A stretch of DNA of 5,149 nt from Chromatiales bacterium (GTDB taxonomy: Bacteria > Pseudomonadota > Gammaproteobacteria > SZUA-152). Under the pieces are notes generated by a model. That model was not told where the DNA came from. It was given only the letters and a program-made list of their open reading frames with translations, and did not search any database. The stretch lies in NCBI GenBank assembly GCA_026999335.1, contig JALTPW010000235.1, forward strand, positions 1 through 5,149, given 5' to 3'. Below, piece after piece: positions 1-5,149 of the stretch (positions are counted from its first letter, which is position 1; each line of letters starts with the position of its first letter). Position numbers and translations under genes: made by a program.

Positions 1-1
1 C

Positions 2-340
2 TCAGGTGGACTTGATCGTGCCCTTGGGCAGCAGGGTGGAAACAGCTTGGCGTTGCACCTTGACGACTACGTCATCGGCGATCTTCACACTGAGGAAGCC
101 GTCTCCCACCTCGATGACCTTGCCTAAAATGCCACCCTGGGTGACGATCTCATCGCCCTTGCCCAACGCCGCCACCATACCCCTGTGTTCCTTGGCGCGC
201 TTGGACTGAGGACGGATCAACATGAAATAGAACAGCGCAAAGATCAGCACCAGGGGCAACAAACCCATCATACTACTCCCGGCAGAACCGCCAGCGGCGG
301 CCGCGCCTTCAGCCATTGCATCAGAGATAAAAAAGCTCAT
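2..340 (-). CDS. yajC: YajC, Sec translocon accessory membrane protein
   Basis: This 112-residue protein matches YajC in length and layout. There is a short Ala/Gly/Ser-rich N-terminus, one hydrophobic membrane segment at about residues 25-42, then the hallmark Arg-Pro-Gln at 43-45 and a basic stretch. A small soluble domain follows, containing the family pattern GDEIVTQGGILGKV (residues 62-75). YajC sits in the inner membrane and associates with SecD and SecF, which help the SecYEG channel export proteins. The stop codon lies at 2-4, so the gene is complete and secD would be expected just beyond the window. The start is supported by a purine-rich ribosome site (GGGAAGG, 349-355 on the minus strand) 8 nt before the ATG. 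It lies 195 bp downstream of tgt, the usual gammaproteobacterial neighbour. Confidence 0.96.
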   Translation of the reverse strand: MSFFISDAMAEGAAAAGGSAGSSMMGLLPLVLIFALFYFMLIRPQSKRAKEHRGMVAALGKGDEIVTQGGILGKVIEVGDGFLSVKIADDVVVKVQRQAVSTLLPKGTIKST

Positions 341-382
341 TACCGTTACCTTCCCTTTAAAATATCAACAAATGGATTTGCC

Positions 383-438
383 GGGGACTGCTACTGATTC
401 CGGGTATTTCAGGTTGACCACGAATCAATAGCAGCCCC
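383..438 (-). promoter_or_regulatory. Long imperfect hairpin in the yajC leader
   Basis: The arms 383-400 and 422-438 are inverted repeats. On the minus-strand RNA they form about 17 pairs, including one G-U pair (394/428), with one bulged base (387) and a 21-nt loop. The hairpin starts about 40 nt upstream of the yajC start codon. No T-run follows it, so it does not look like an ordinary intrinsic terminator. Two smaller inverted repeats flank it: CAAAT-2nt-ATTTG at 369-380, and a 6-bp stem with a 12-nt loop at 451-474. It could be a leader control element, an mRNA processing site or an interspersed palindromic repeat. The pairing is seen in the sequence; the role is unknown. I found no convincing promoter or terminator in the rest of the 195-bp gap. 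Confidence 0.6.
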
Positions 439-535
439 TTACTAAGTCGCCGATTGCGCCAAATGATTCAATCGCGATGTCCCGGCCGGTGAAACCCTGC
501 ACGGGAAAAGCGCGCATTATGCCACAACCAATGGC

Positions 536-1648
536 CTATGGCGCACGCTGGGCGTAGAACTCCGCCACAAAAGTCTGCAGACGGTCGCTGGCAGTGGCCT
601 CACGCAGGCCCTGCATCAGTTCCTGATAGTAATAGAGGTTGTGAATCGTGTTGAGCCGCGCACCCAGGATCTCGTGGGCCTTGTCCAAGTGACGCAGGTA
701 GCTACGGCTGTAGTGACGGCAGGTGTAACAGCCGCAATTCTCGTCCAGCGGGCGGGTGTCGCGCGCATGACAGGCGTTACGGATCTTCAGGTCACCGTGG
801 CGGGTGAACAGGTGGCCGTTGCGCGCATTGCGGGTAGGCATCACGCAGTCGAACATATCGATACCGCGCAGCACCGCCTCGACCAGGTCTTCGGGCTTGC
901 CCACCCCCATCAGGTAACGCGGCCGCTCCACCGGCAGGTGCGGGATGGTGTGATCGAGCACGCGCAGCATGTCCTCCTTGGGCTCGCCCACGGAGAGGCC
1001 GCCGATGGCATAGCCGTCGAAACCGATATCCAGCAGGCCGGCTACGGATTCCGCGCGCAGCTCTTCATACATACCGCCCTGCACGATGCCGAACAGGGCA
1101 TTGGGGCTTTTACCATCAAGGTCAGCACCATGGGCATCCTTCGAGCGCCGCGCCCAACGCAGCGAGAGCCGCATGGAATCGCCGGCCTGCTGTTCGTCCG
1201 CCGGGTACGGCGTGCATTCGTCGAAACACATGACGATGTCCGAGCCCAGTGCGCGCTGCACGGCCATGGATTCTTCGGGGCCGAGGAACACCTTGTCGCC
1301 ATTGACCGGTGAACGGAAAGTCACGCCCTGCTCCGTGATCTTTCTCATGGCACCGAGGCTGAACACCTGAAAACCGCCGGAATCGGTGAGGATGGGGCCT
1401 TCCCAGTGCATGAAATCGTGCAGGTCGCCGTGGGCCCCGATGACCTCGGTACCAGGGCGCAACATGAGGTGAAAGGTGTTGCCGAGGATGATCTCCGCGC
1501 CGAGACCCACCAGTTCCTCCGGCGTCATGGCCTTCACCGTGCCATAGGTGCCCACGGGCATGAAGGCCGGTGTCTCAACCGTGCCGCGGGCAAAAGTGAG
1601 GCGGCCACGGCGAGCGGTGCCCGTGGTGTGCAGGAGGTCAAATTTCAT
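536..1648 (-). CDS. tgt: tRNA-guanine transglycosylase (queuosine)
   Basis: This 370-residue protein is close to the length of E. coli Tgt and collinear with it. Tgt swaps guanine 34 in the anticodon of the Asp, Asn, His and Tyr tRNAs for preQ1, the queuosine precursor, in the cytoplasm. The substrate and catalytic motif TDSGGFQ (88-94) supplies Asp89, and GIDMFDCVMPTRNARNG (262-278) supplies the nucleophile Asp264. The base-recognition segment GGLSVGEP is at 216-223. The zinc site is complete: Cys305, Cys307, Cys310 and His336. The start is fixed by the family-typical N-terminus MKFDLLHTTG followed by ARRGRL, but no Shine-Dalgarno sequence is visible (the upstream bases are pyrimidine-rich, ending CCCC). 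The usual upstream partner queA is absent. Instead a nucleotidyltransferase gene ends 33 nt before the start, so translation or transcription may depend on what lies upstream. Confidence 0.97.
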   Translation of the reverse strand: MKFDLLHTTGTARRGRLTFARGTVETPAFMPVGTYGTVKAMTPEELVGLGAEIILGNTFHLMLRPGTEVIGAHGDLHDFMHWEGPILTDSGGFQVFSLGAMRKITEQGVTFRSPVNGDKVFLGPEESMAVQRALGSDIVMCFDECTPYPADEQQAGDSMRLSLRWARRSKDAHGADLDGKSPNALFGIVQGGMYEELRAESVAGLLDIGFDGYAIGGLSVGEPKEDMLRVLDHTIPHLPVERPRYLMGVGKPEDLVEAVLRGIDMFDCVMPTRNARNGHLFTRHGDLKIRNACHARDTRPLDENCGCYTCRHYSRSYLRHLDKAHEILGARLNTIHNLYYYQELMQGLREATASDRLQTFVAEFYAQRAP

Positions 1649-1664
1649 GGGGAAAACGACGAGT

Positions 1665-1687
1665 GGCTAACGCCAGCGTTCTTAGCC
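1665..1687 (-). other. Small stem-loop across the nucleotidyltransferase stop codon
   Basis: GGCTAA at 1665-1670 pairs with TTAGCC at 1682-1687, and a nested pairing AACGC-CA-GCGTT (1669-1680) overlaps it. On the minus-strand RNA the TAA stop of the nucleotidyltransferase is part of the stem. Only four T residues follow, about 8 nt beyond the stem, so this is at best a weak terminator. It could also mark a junction scar. The structure is short, so chance is possible. Confidence 0.35.
1670..1678 (+). repeat. 9-bp direct repeat, left copy
   Basis: ACGCCAGCG occurs here, between the nucleotidyltransferase stop and the tgt start, and again in the same orientation at 3966-3974 between thrC and the dGTPase gene. 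The two copies bracket the AT-rich two-gene cassette. They could be a target-site duplication or a recombination footprint, or a coincidence of a short GC-rich word. Confidence 0.4.
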
Positions 1688-2470
1688 ATTTCTGGCTGCC
1701 CACAGTGATGGCTGCACCTCCGTACTTGCAAAAGGCATTAGCGGGTATTTTCCCTGGTGCATACGTAACGCCTCAATAATCTGAGCAATTACATTTCTAC
1801 TTAACACTGGCCGATCATGACTTTTGTTCTCATAGAGGCTAATGACACCAGGATCAAAGTCTTCTAAATTTTCATAGATATATTTTGCTAAACGACTGGA
1901 AAACCCTGCGCCATATTTCTCCCTATATCTGAATGCCTTAACGATATTACCCATCGGATTTGGATTGTTCTCCAAATTAATATCCAACAGCCCTTCATTG
2001 ATATGATCGAAGTAGCCTTCTACCGTTAATATAGAACCATCTCCAACTTTGTAGACAATCCCGTCCCAGTCAAAAAATGTTGTCTTGCAAAGATCAGTAA
2101 AGGTATCACCCTCCACGTGACCCTTTTTAAAGGCCCATGTGGATTTCAGCAGCCATATATCCACCGGCCATCGGGAAAGTTTTAAACGATAACCCCCAAA
2201 TTTATTCTGGACGGGTCTGTAAGGCCGAAGAAGGGCATCCAATTCATCTTCTTTATCAGTATCAATAACCAAGTCTATATCAGAATCAAACCCCTCATTT
2301 CCCAGCAAGCTCAAGTCTCGCAACATCCCACCAAAGATAACGACCTCTCCAAGCCCCTGAAGCTGATCAAGAAGAATCTTTACTTCATGCCTTCCTAATT
2401 TAGAAGACGATAGAAAGTAACTAACCTTCTTTTTCAAATCAGATATTTTTTTAGGCTTTTCTTGGTACAT
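1682..2470 (-). CDS. Polymerase beta-superfamily nucleotidyltransferase, CCA/PAP-like head
   Basis: This 262-residue protein has a lysine-rich N-terminus (4-15), then a nucleotidyltransferase fold. FGGMLRD (46-52) resembles the Gly-Gly and Arg-Asp motif of CCA-adding enzymes and poly(A) polymerases. DSDIDLVID (62-70) offers the metal-binding pair Asp64 and Asp66, and VDIW (103-106) gives a plausible third carboxylate, Asp104. A later segment, VKAFRYREKYG (177-187), echoes the Arg-rich head motif of the same enzymes. The catalytic residues look intact, so the enzyme is probably active, but the substrate is unknown: it could be tRNA 3' ends, another RNA, a protein or a nucleotide. It is too short for a full CCA enzyme and shows no HD domain. 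The start overlaps the dGTPase gene by 20 nt, and an in-frame TAA four codons upstream rules out any much longer form. The Shine-Dalgarno is weak, which suggests translational coupling. The gene is AT-richer than tgt and thrC. Confidence 0.8.
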   Translation of the reverse strand: MYQEKPKKISDLKKKVSYFLSSSKLGRHEVKILLDQLQGLGEVVIFGGMLRDLSLLGNEGFDSDIDLVIDTDKEDELDALLRPYRPVQNKFGGYRLKLSRWPVDIWLLKSTWAFKKGHVEGDTFTDLCKTTFFDWDGIVYKVGDGSILTVEGYFDHINEGLLDINLENNPNPMGNIVKAFRYREKYGAGFSSRLAKYIYENLEDFDPGVISLYENKSHDRPVLSRNVIAQIIEALRMHQGKYPLMPFASTEVQPSLWAARNG

Positions 2471-3875
2471 AATATTGCTTTAGCTCATCGTAAAGAGACA
2501 GTGCAAAAGAGTCTGTCATTCCGGAAATCATATCTGTCAAAAGTTGTAGCTCCTTATATCTGACAGGTAAAGGGTTTGAGTCATTTTCAAATATCCTTCT
2601 ATAGTTCTCTGATATTCTGTTGTAGGCATACGCTGCAAAGGGTGTTGAGCGGCGCGAACCCAAATTTTCTGGCTCTTTACGCTGATGTATAGCCTCCCAT
2701 AAAAAATCCATCAAGCCACGAATCGTGTTGTAGCCGGTAAGTTCGACCTCCAAAACACTCCGGTGAATGTAGGCATGATCTTCATCAAATTTTTTCAACA
2801 ACTTACATAGCTTACTGGAACGACTCACCGTCAAGAGATCCGACTTTAGATCGCCAGCCATTATCTTACCTTTTTGGCCCGTGTATGCATCCCTTACATC
2901 TCGAATCATTGCACCAATAGCATCAACCCGGAATCTTTGCATCGAAATATCATTCAGCTCCGCCGGGGATAGCCCGGTTTCATCTCGATATTTTTTATGT
3001 CGATCACAAGCCAATTCAATAACCGTTTTCACTACATCATCGCCATTCCCATGGTGCTCCAGGTACGACATTAAATCTGAAAATGAAACCAAGCCTTTCT
3101 TTACCGAATCTTCAGCATCAAGCACTGCGTACGCGATATCATCACAAGCCTCCATGACATAAGTCAGCGGATGACGCACGCCTTCAGAAAGCCCCGTTTT
3201 ATCCCAAATTTCCGCGACAATCTCCTTTTCGGACTGAAAGTATCCGTACTTTTTTCTCGCCACATCATCCTTGCTTATCTTATCTGACGCAGTCGGGTAT
3301 TTCATCAATGCGGCTAATGTAGAATAAGTAAGATTTAAACCATAATCATCATTAACAAGCTGCAAACGGGTTAGCAATCGAAGCGTTTGAGCGTTCCCCT
3401 CAAATTTTATGAAATCCTGCTTCATTGCCTCATTAAGCTCGGAATCTTTTAAAACATCCGGATTATCCGAAAACCATGCCTGAATAGCCTGCTCGCCTTG
3501 ATGCCCAAATGGCGGATTACCAAGGTCATGCGCCAAACCAATAGCCGCCAGAATAGCCGGCAAATTCCGCTCCGGCTTCAAGGTTTCATCAGTAATTATT
3601 TTATCGTCGAACGCTAAAACAACCCCCAGACTTCTTGCCAAATTGGACACTTCGTAAGAATGCGTGAGCCTTGTTCTGACACTGTCATTTCGTTCGAGCG
3701 GAAATACCTGGGTTTTATCCGCCAATCGCCGCACAGGGGTCGAGAAGAGTATTCGGTCATGGTCTCTCTCAATTTCAGTGCGGGCATCTGTCGATTTGGG
3801 TTCTTCGGTTTTCTGGGCCTTATCTGCCTTTGGTTTTCTTCTTTCGCTATTTAACAAGCGCTCCCAGCTCAACAT
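2451..3875 (-). CDS. dgt: dGTP triphosphohydrolase-like HD-domain protein
   Basis: This 474-residue protein is close to E. coli Dgt (505). Family enzymes cleave dGTP or other dNTPs to the deoxynucleoside and triphosphate. The N-terminal signature RILFSTPVRRLADKTQVFPL (41-60) is followed by VRTRLTHSYEV (66-76), giving His72. AHDLGNPPFGHQGE (115-128) supplies the HD pair His116-Asp117 plus His125, and the Asp-Asp at 245-246 in EACDDIAY provides the fourth metal ligand. FEGNAQTLRLL (158-168) and a C-terminal ISGMTDSFALSLY (450-462) are also family-typical. All metal ligands are present. I chose the ATG at 3875 because GGGAG lies 6 nt upstream. A GTG at 3929 would add 18 residues encoded by a repeat. 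The gene is AT-richer than its thrC and tgt neighbours, overlaps the nucleotidyltransferase by 20 nt and begins 112 bp after thrC. It could be a housekeeping dNTPase or, as some family members are, an anti-phage dNTP-depleting enzyme. Confidence 0.92.
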   Translation of the reverse strand: MLSWERLLNSERRKPKADKAQKTEEPKSTDARTEIERDHDRILFSTPVRRLADKTQVFPLERNDSVRTRLTHSYEVSNLARSLGVVLAFDDKIITDETLKPERNLPAILAAIGLAHDLGNPPFGHQGEQAIQAWFSDNPDVLKDSELNEAMKQDFIKFEGNAQTLRLLTRLQLVNDDYGLNLTYSTLAALMKYPTASDKISKDDVARKKYGYFQSEKEIVAEIWDKTGLSEGVRHPLTYVMEACDDIAYAVLDAEDSVKKGLVSFSDLMSYLEHHGNGDDVVKTVIELACDRHKKYRDETGLSPAELNDISMQRFRVDAIGAMIRDVRDAYTGQKGKIMAGDLKSDLLTVSRSSKLCKLLKKFDEDHAYIHRSVLEVELTGYNTIRGLMDFLWEAIHQRKEPENLGSRRSTPFAAYAYNRISENYRRIFENDSNPLPVRYKELQLLTDMISGMTDSFALSLYDELKQYYVPRKA

Positions 3876-3881
3876 CACAAA

Positions 3882-3886
3882 CTCCC
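3882..3886 (-). promoter_or_regulatory. Ribosome binding site that sets the dgt-like start
   Basis: On the minus strand GGGAG stands 6 nt before the ATG at 3875. This is good Shine-Dalgarno spacing and decides against the longer reading from the GTG at 3929. Confidence 0.7.
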
Positions 3887-3896
3887 TTTCTCGACT

Positions 3897-3918
3897 TTCT
3901 GTGCTCTGTGCCTCTGTG
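3897..3918 (-). repeat. Three CACAGA(G/A) heptamers in the dgt-like leader
   Basis: On the minus strand the sequence reads CACAGAG, G, CACAGAG, CACAGAA, that is three 7-mers with one spacer base. A short GGCG-7nt-CGCC inverted repeat (3918-3932) adjoins it. From general familiarity I associate CACAGAGGCACAGAG-type runs with intergenic regions and horizontally spread genes in many environmental bacteria; I could not check this here. The repeat is translated only if the unlikely GTG start at 3929 is used. Confidence 0.6.
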
Positions 3919-3946
3919 GCGAAAAACACGCCTGCTACCTCATCTC

Positions 3947-3976
3947 ATGAAATTCGACGCCCTCCACGCCAGCGGC
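3947..3976 (+). repeat. Inverted fragment resembling the start of tgt
   Basis: Read on the plus strand, these 30 bases match the first 30 bases of the tgt coding region (minus strand, 1648 down to 1619) at 23 positions. Translated, they give MKFDALHASG against MKFDLLHTTG in Tgt, 7 of 10 identical. After this the similarity stops, and the sequence runs into the end of thrC on the other strand. It may be a relic of a second, diverged tgt start left by recombination, part of an inverted repeat bounding the cassette, or chance. No functional gene is claimed. Confidence 0.4.
3966..3974 (+). repeat. 9-bp direct repeat, right copy
   Basis: This is the second copy of ACGCCAGCG, in the same orientation as that at 1670-1678. 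It lies 13 nt from the thrC stop codon and overlaps the tgt-start-like fragment. Joining the flanks through a single copy would leave a 43-bp thrC–tgt spacer, a reasonable ancestral arrangement. Confidence 0.4.
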
Positions 3977-3987
3977 AAAAAGGTCTA

Positions 3988-5070
3988 TTACATATTGCTG
4001 AGAATAGCACCCTTCACCGCATCCATGGTGGCATCCACCGTGGTCATCAAACCACTGTCAGAGCACTGTCTGATCGCGGTCTCGGGGTCTTTCAGACCAT
4101 TGCCGGTGAGGGTGCAGACGATCTTCGAACCCTCGGGAATTTTGCCGTTTTTGATATCGCGCAGGGCGCCGGCCAGGGAGGTGGCGGAAGCCGGCTCGCA
4201 AAATATGCCTTCCTTCTCTGTCAGCAGCTTTTGCGCAGCGAGGATTTCCTCATCGGTGCATTCGTCGAACCAGCCCTCGGACTCCTCGCGCACCTTCCAC
4301 GCCTTGTCCCAGCTCTGCGGATGACCGATGCGGATGGCGGTGGCCACGGTCTCGGGGTTGTCGACCATTTCACCACGTAGAAAGGGCGCGGAACCGGCGG
4401 CCTGATAGCCGACCATCTGCGGACGATTATTGACGATGCCGTTTTCGTGATATTCGCTGTAACCCATCCAGTGCGCCGTAATGTTACCGGCGTTACCCAC
4501 CGGCAGACAGTGGTAATCGGGCGCCGCACCCAACTCTTCGACGATCTCGAAGGCAGCGGTCTTCTGCCCCTGCAGGCGGAAAGGGTTGATGGAGTTGACG
4601 ATGGTCACCGGGGCGTGCTCGGCGACATCCTTGACGATCTGCATGCCGACGTCGAAGTTGCCACGGATCTGGATCACCACCGCGCCGTGCATCATGGCCT
4701 GGGCCAGCTTGCCCATGGCAATCTTGCCCTCAGGGATCAGCACAAAGGCGGTGATGCCGGCACGCGCCGCATAAGCCGCCGCGGCCGCCGAAGTGTTGCC
4801 AGTGGAGGCGCAGATGATGGCCTTACTGCCCTCCTCCACCGCCTTGGTCACCGCCATGGTCATGCCGCGATCCTTGAAGGAGCCGGTGGGGTTCAGGCCC
4901 TCATACTTGACATAGATATCCACGTCTTTACCCAACAGAGCGGGAATGTTGCTCAGACGGATCAGTGGCGTATTGCCCTCACCGAGGCTGATGATACGGG
5001 TGTCATCGTGCACCGGCAGGCGATCACGGTACTTATCGATAAGGCCGGTGTAGCGGTTACGGAATGGCAT
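3988..5070 (-). CDS. thrC: Threonine synthase (PLP-dependent)
   Basis: This 360-residue protein is a fold-type II PLP enzyme of the shorter threonine synthase class. It converts O-phosphohomoserine to threonine and phosphate, the last step of threonine synthesis, in the cytoplasm. The N-terminal LGEGNTPLIRL (29-39) is typical. NPTGSFKDRG (60-69) carries the PLP lysine Lys66, and STGNTSAAAAAYAARAG (89-105) is the substrate loop. PVGNAGN (190-196) is the glycine-rich loop that holds the cofactor phosphate. EPASA (292-296) and LTGNGLKDP (321-329) complete the set. Nothing appears missing. The start is family-typical, and GGGG (5078-5081) lies 7 nt upstream as a modest ribosome site. In many bacteria hom precedes thrC, and it may lie beyond the window. 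Directly upstream is a heptamer tandem repeat. No clear terminator follows, so read-through into the downstream genes is possible. Confidence 0.97.
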   Translation of the reverse strand: MPFRNRYTGLIDKYRDRLPVHDDTRIISLGEGNTPLIRLSNIPALLGKDVDIYVKYEGLNPTGSFKDRGMTMAVTKAVEEGSKAIICASTGNTSAAAAAYAARAGITAFVLIPEGKIAMGKLAQAMMHGAVVIQIRGNFDVGMQIVKDVAEHAPVTIVNSINPFRLQGQKTAAFEIVEELGAAPDYHCLPVGNAGNITAHWMGYSEYHENGIVNNRPQMVGYQAAGSAPFLRGEMVDNPETVATAIRIGHPQSWDKAWKVREESEGWFDECTDEEILAAQKLLTEKEGIFCEPASATSLAGALRDIKNGKIPEGSKIVCTLTGNGLKDPETAIRQCSDSGLMTTVDATMDAVKGAILSNM

Positions 5071-5086
5071 GGTGAAACCCCAATGC

Positions 5087-5149
5087 TTAGTGTTTAGTGT
5101 TTAGTGTTTAGTGTTTAGTGTTTAGTGTTTAGTGTTTAGTGTTTAGTGT
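5087..5149. repeat. Heptanucleotide tandem repeat, nine perfect TTAGTGT copies
   Basis: Nine uninterrupted copies of TTAGTGT (ACACTAA on the minus strand) fill 5087-5149 and continue past the window edge, so the true copy number is unknown. The array begins only 17 bp upstream of the thrC start codon, so it occupies the place where its leader or promoter would be. The unit is not a multiple of three, lacks spacers and shows no internal symmetry. Slippage could change promoter spacing. The window ending inside the array fits an assembly break at a repeat. Confidence 0.95.

Noticed and set aside
641..1312. Long plus-strand open frame (223 codons) opposite tgt
   Set aside because: It lies wholly antisense to a well-supported tgt, its product is low-complexity Val/Ala/His/Arg-rich, and no family motif is visible. 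This is a typical shadow of a GC-rich gene.
536..1648. Tgt as a 7-deazaguanine DNA-modification enzyme (DpdA-like)
   Set aside because: Length, zinc site, tRNA-type motifs and the yajC neighbour all match ordinary queuosine Tgt, and no dpd-type genes are seen.
3876..3929. An 18-residue N-terminal extension of the dGTPase-like protein from a GTG
   Set aside because: These codons come from the CACAGAG repeat, while the downstream ATG has a well-placed GGGAG and gives a family-typical start.
3918..3932. GGCG-7nt-CGCC as a thrC terminator
   Set aside because: The stem is only 4 bp, the T-run lies in the loop and none follows, so it does not fit an intrinsic terminator.
4447..5097. Long plus-strand open frame (216 codons) opposite thrC
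   Set aside because: It is antisense to intact thrC, with His/Asp/Gly/Arg-rich composition and no recognisable domain.
5087..5149. A CRISPR array or telomere-like repeat
   Set aside because: The units are 7 bp with no spacers, which excludes CRISPR. The resemblance to TTTAGGG telomeric heptamers is superficial, and the adjacent genes are bacterial.

Overview
This window reads as chromosomal DNA from a proteobacterium, most likely an environmental gammaproteobacterium. The tgt–yajC order (normally followed by secD–secF) is the classic housekeeping arrangement there, and the flanking genes are GC-rich (41/60 G+C in 901-960 and 39/60 in 4681-4740 by hand count). No species can be named. All five protein genes lie on the minus strand, so transcription runs right to left: thrC, dgt-like, nucleotidyltransferase, tgt, yajC.

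Right side (about 3988-5149): a complete threonine synthase gene. Its upstream region is nine perfect copies of a 7-bp tandem repeat that run off the end of the window. Centre (about 1670-3975): an AT-richer two-gene cassette (22/60 G+C in 1921-1980, 28/60 in 3541-3600). It encodes a dGTP triphosphohydrolase-like HD protein and, overlapping its end by 20 nt, a DNA polymerase beta-superfamily nucleotidyltransferase whose head resembles CCA-adding enzymes and poly(A) polymerases. Left side (2-1648): tgt and yajC, separated by 195 bp that hold a long imperfect hairpin in the presumed yajC leader.

ThrC makes threonine, Tgt inserts the queuosine precursor into tRNA, and YajC is the small membrane partner of SecDF. 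The middle pair does not belong to these pathways. Its composition, its tight overlap, a 9-bp direct repeat on both sides and an inverted tgt-start-like fragment at its right edge all suggest insertion between thrC and tgt. Because dGTPases are known to act in phage defence by depleting dNTPs, the dGTPase–nucleotidyltransferase pair is the best candidate here for an undescribed system. That role is inference from family and context and is not shown by the sequence.
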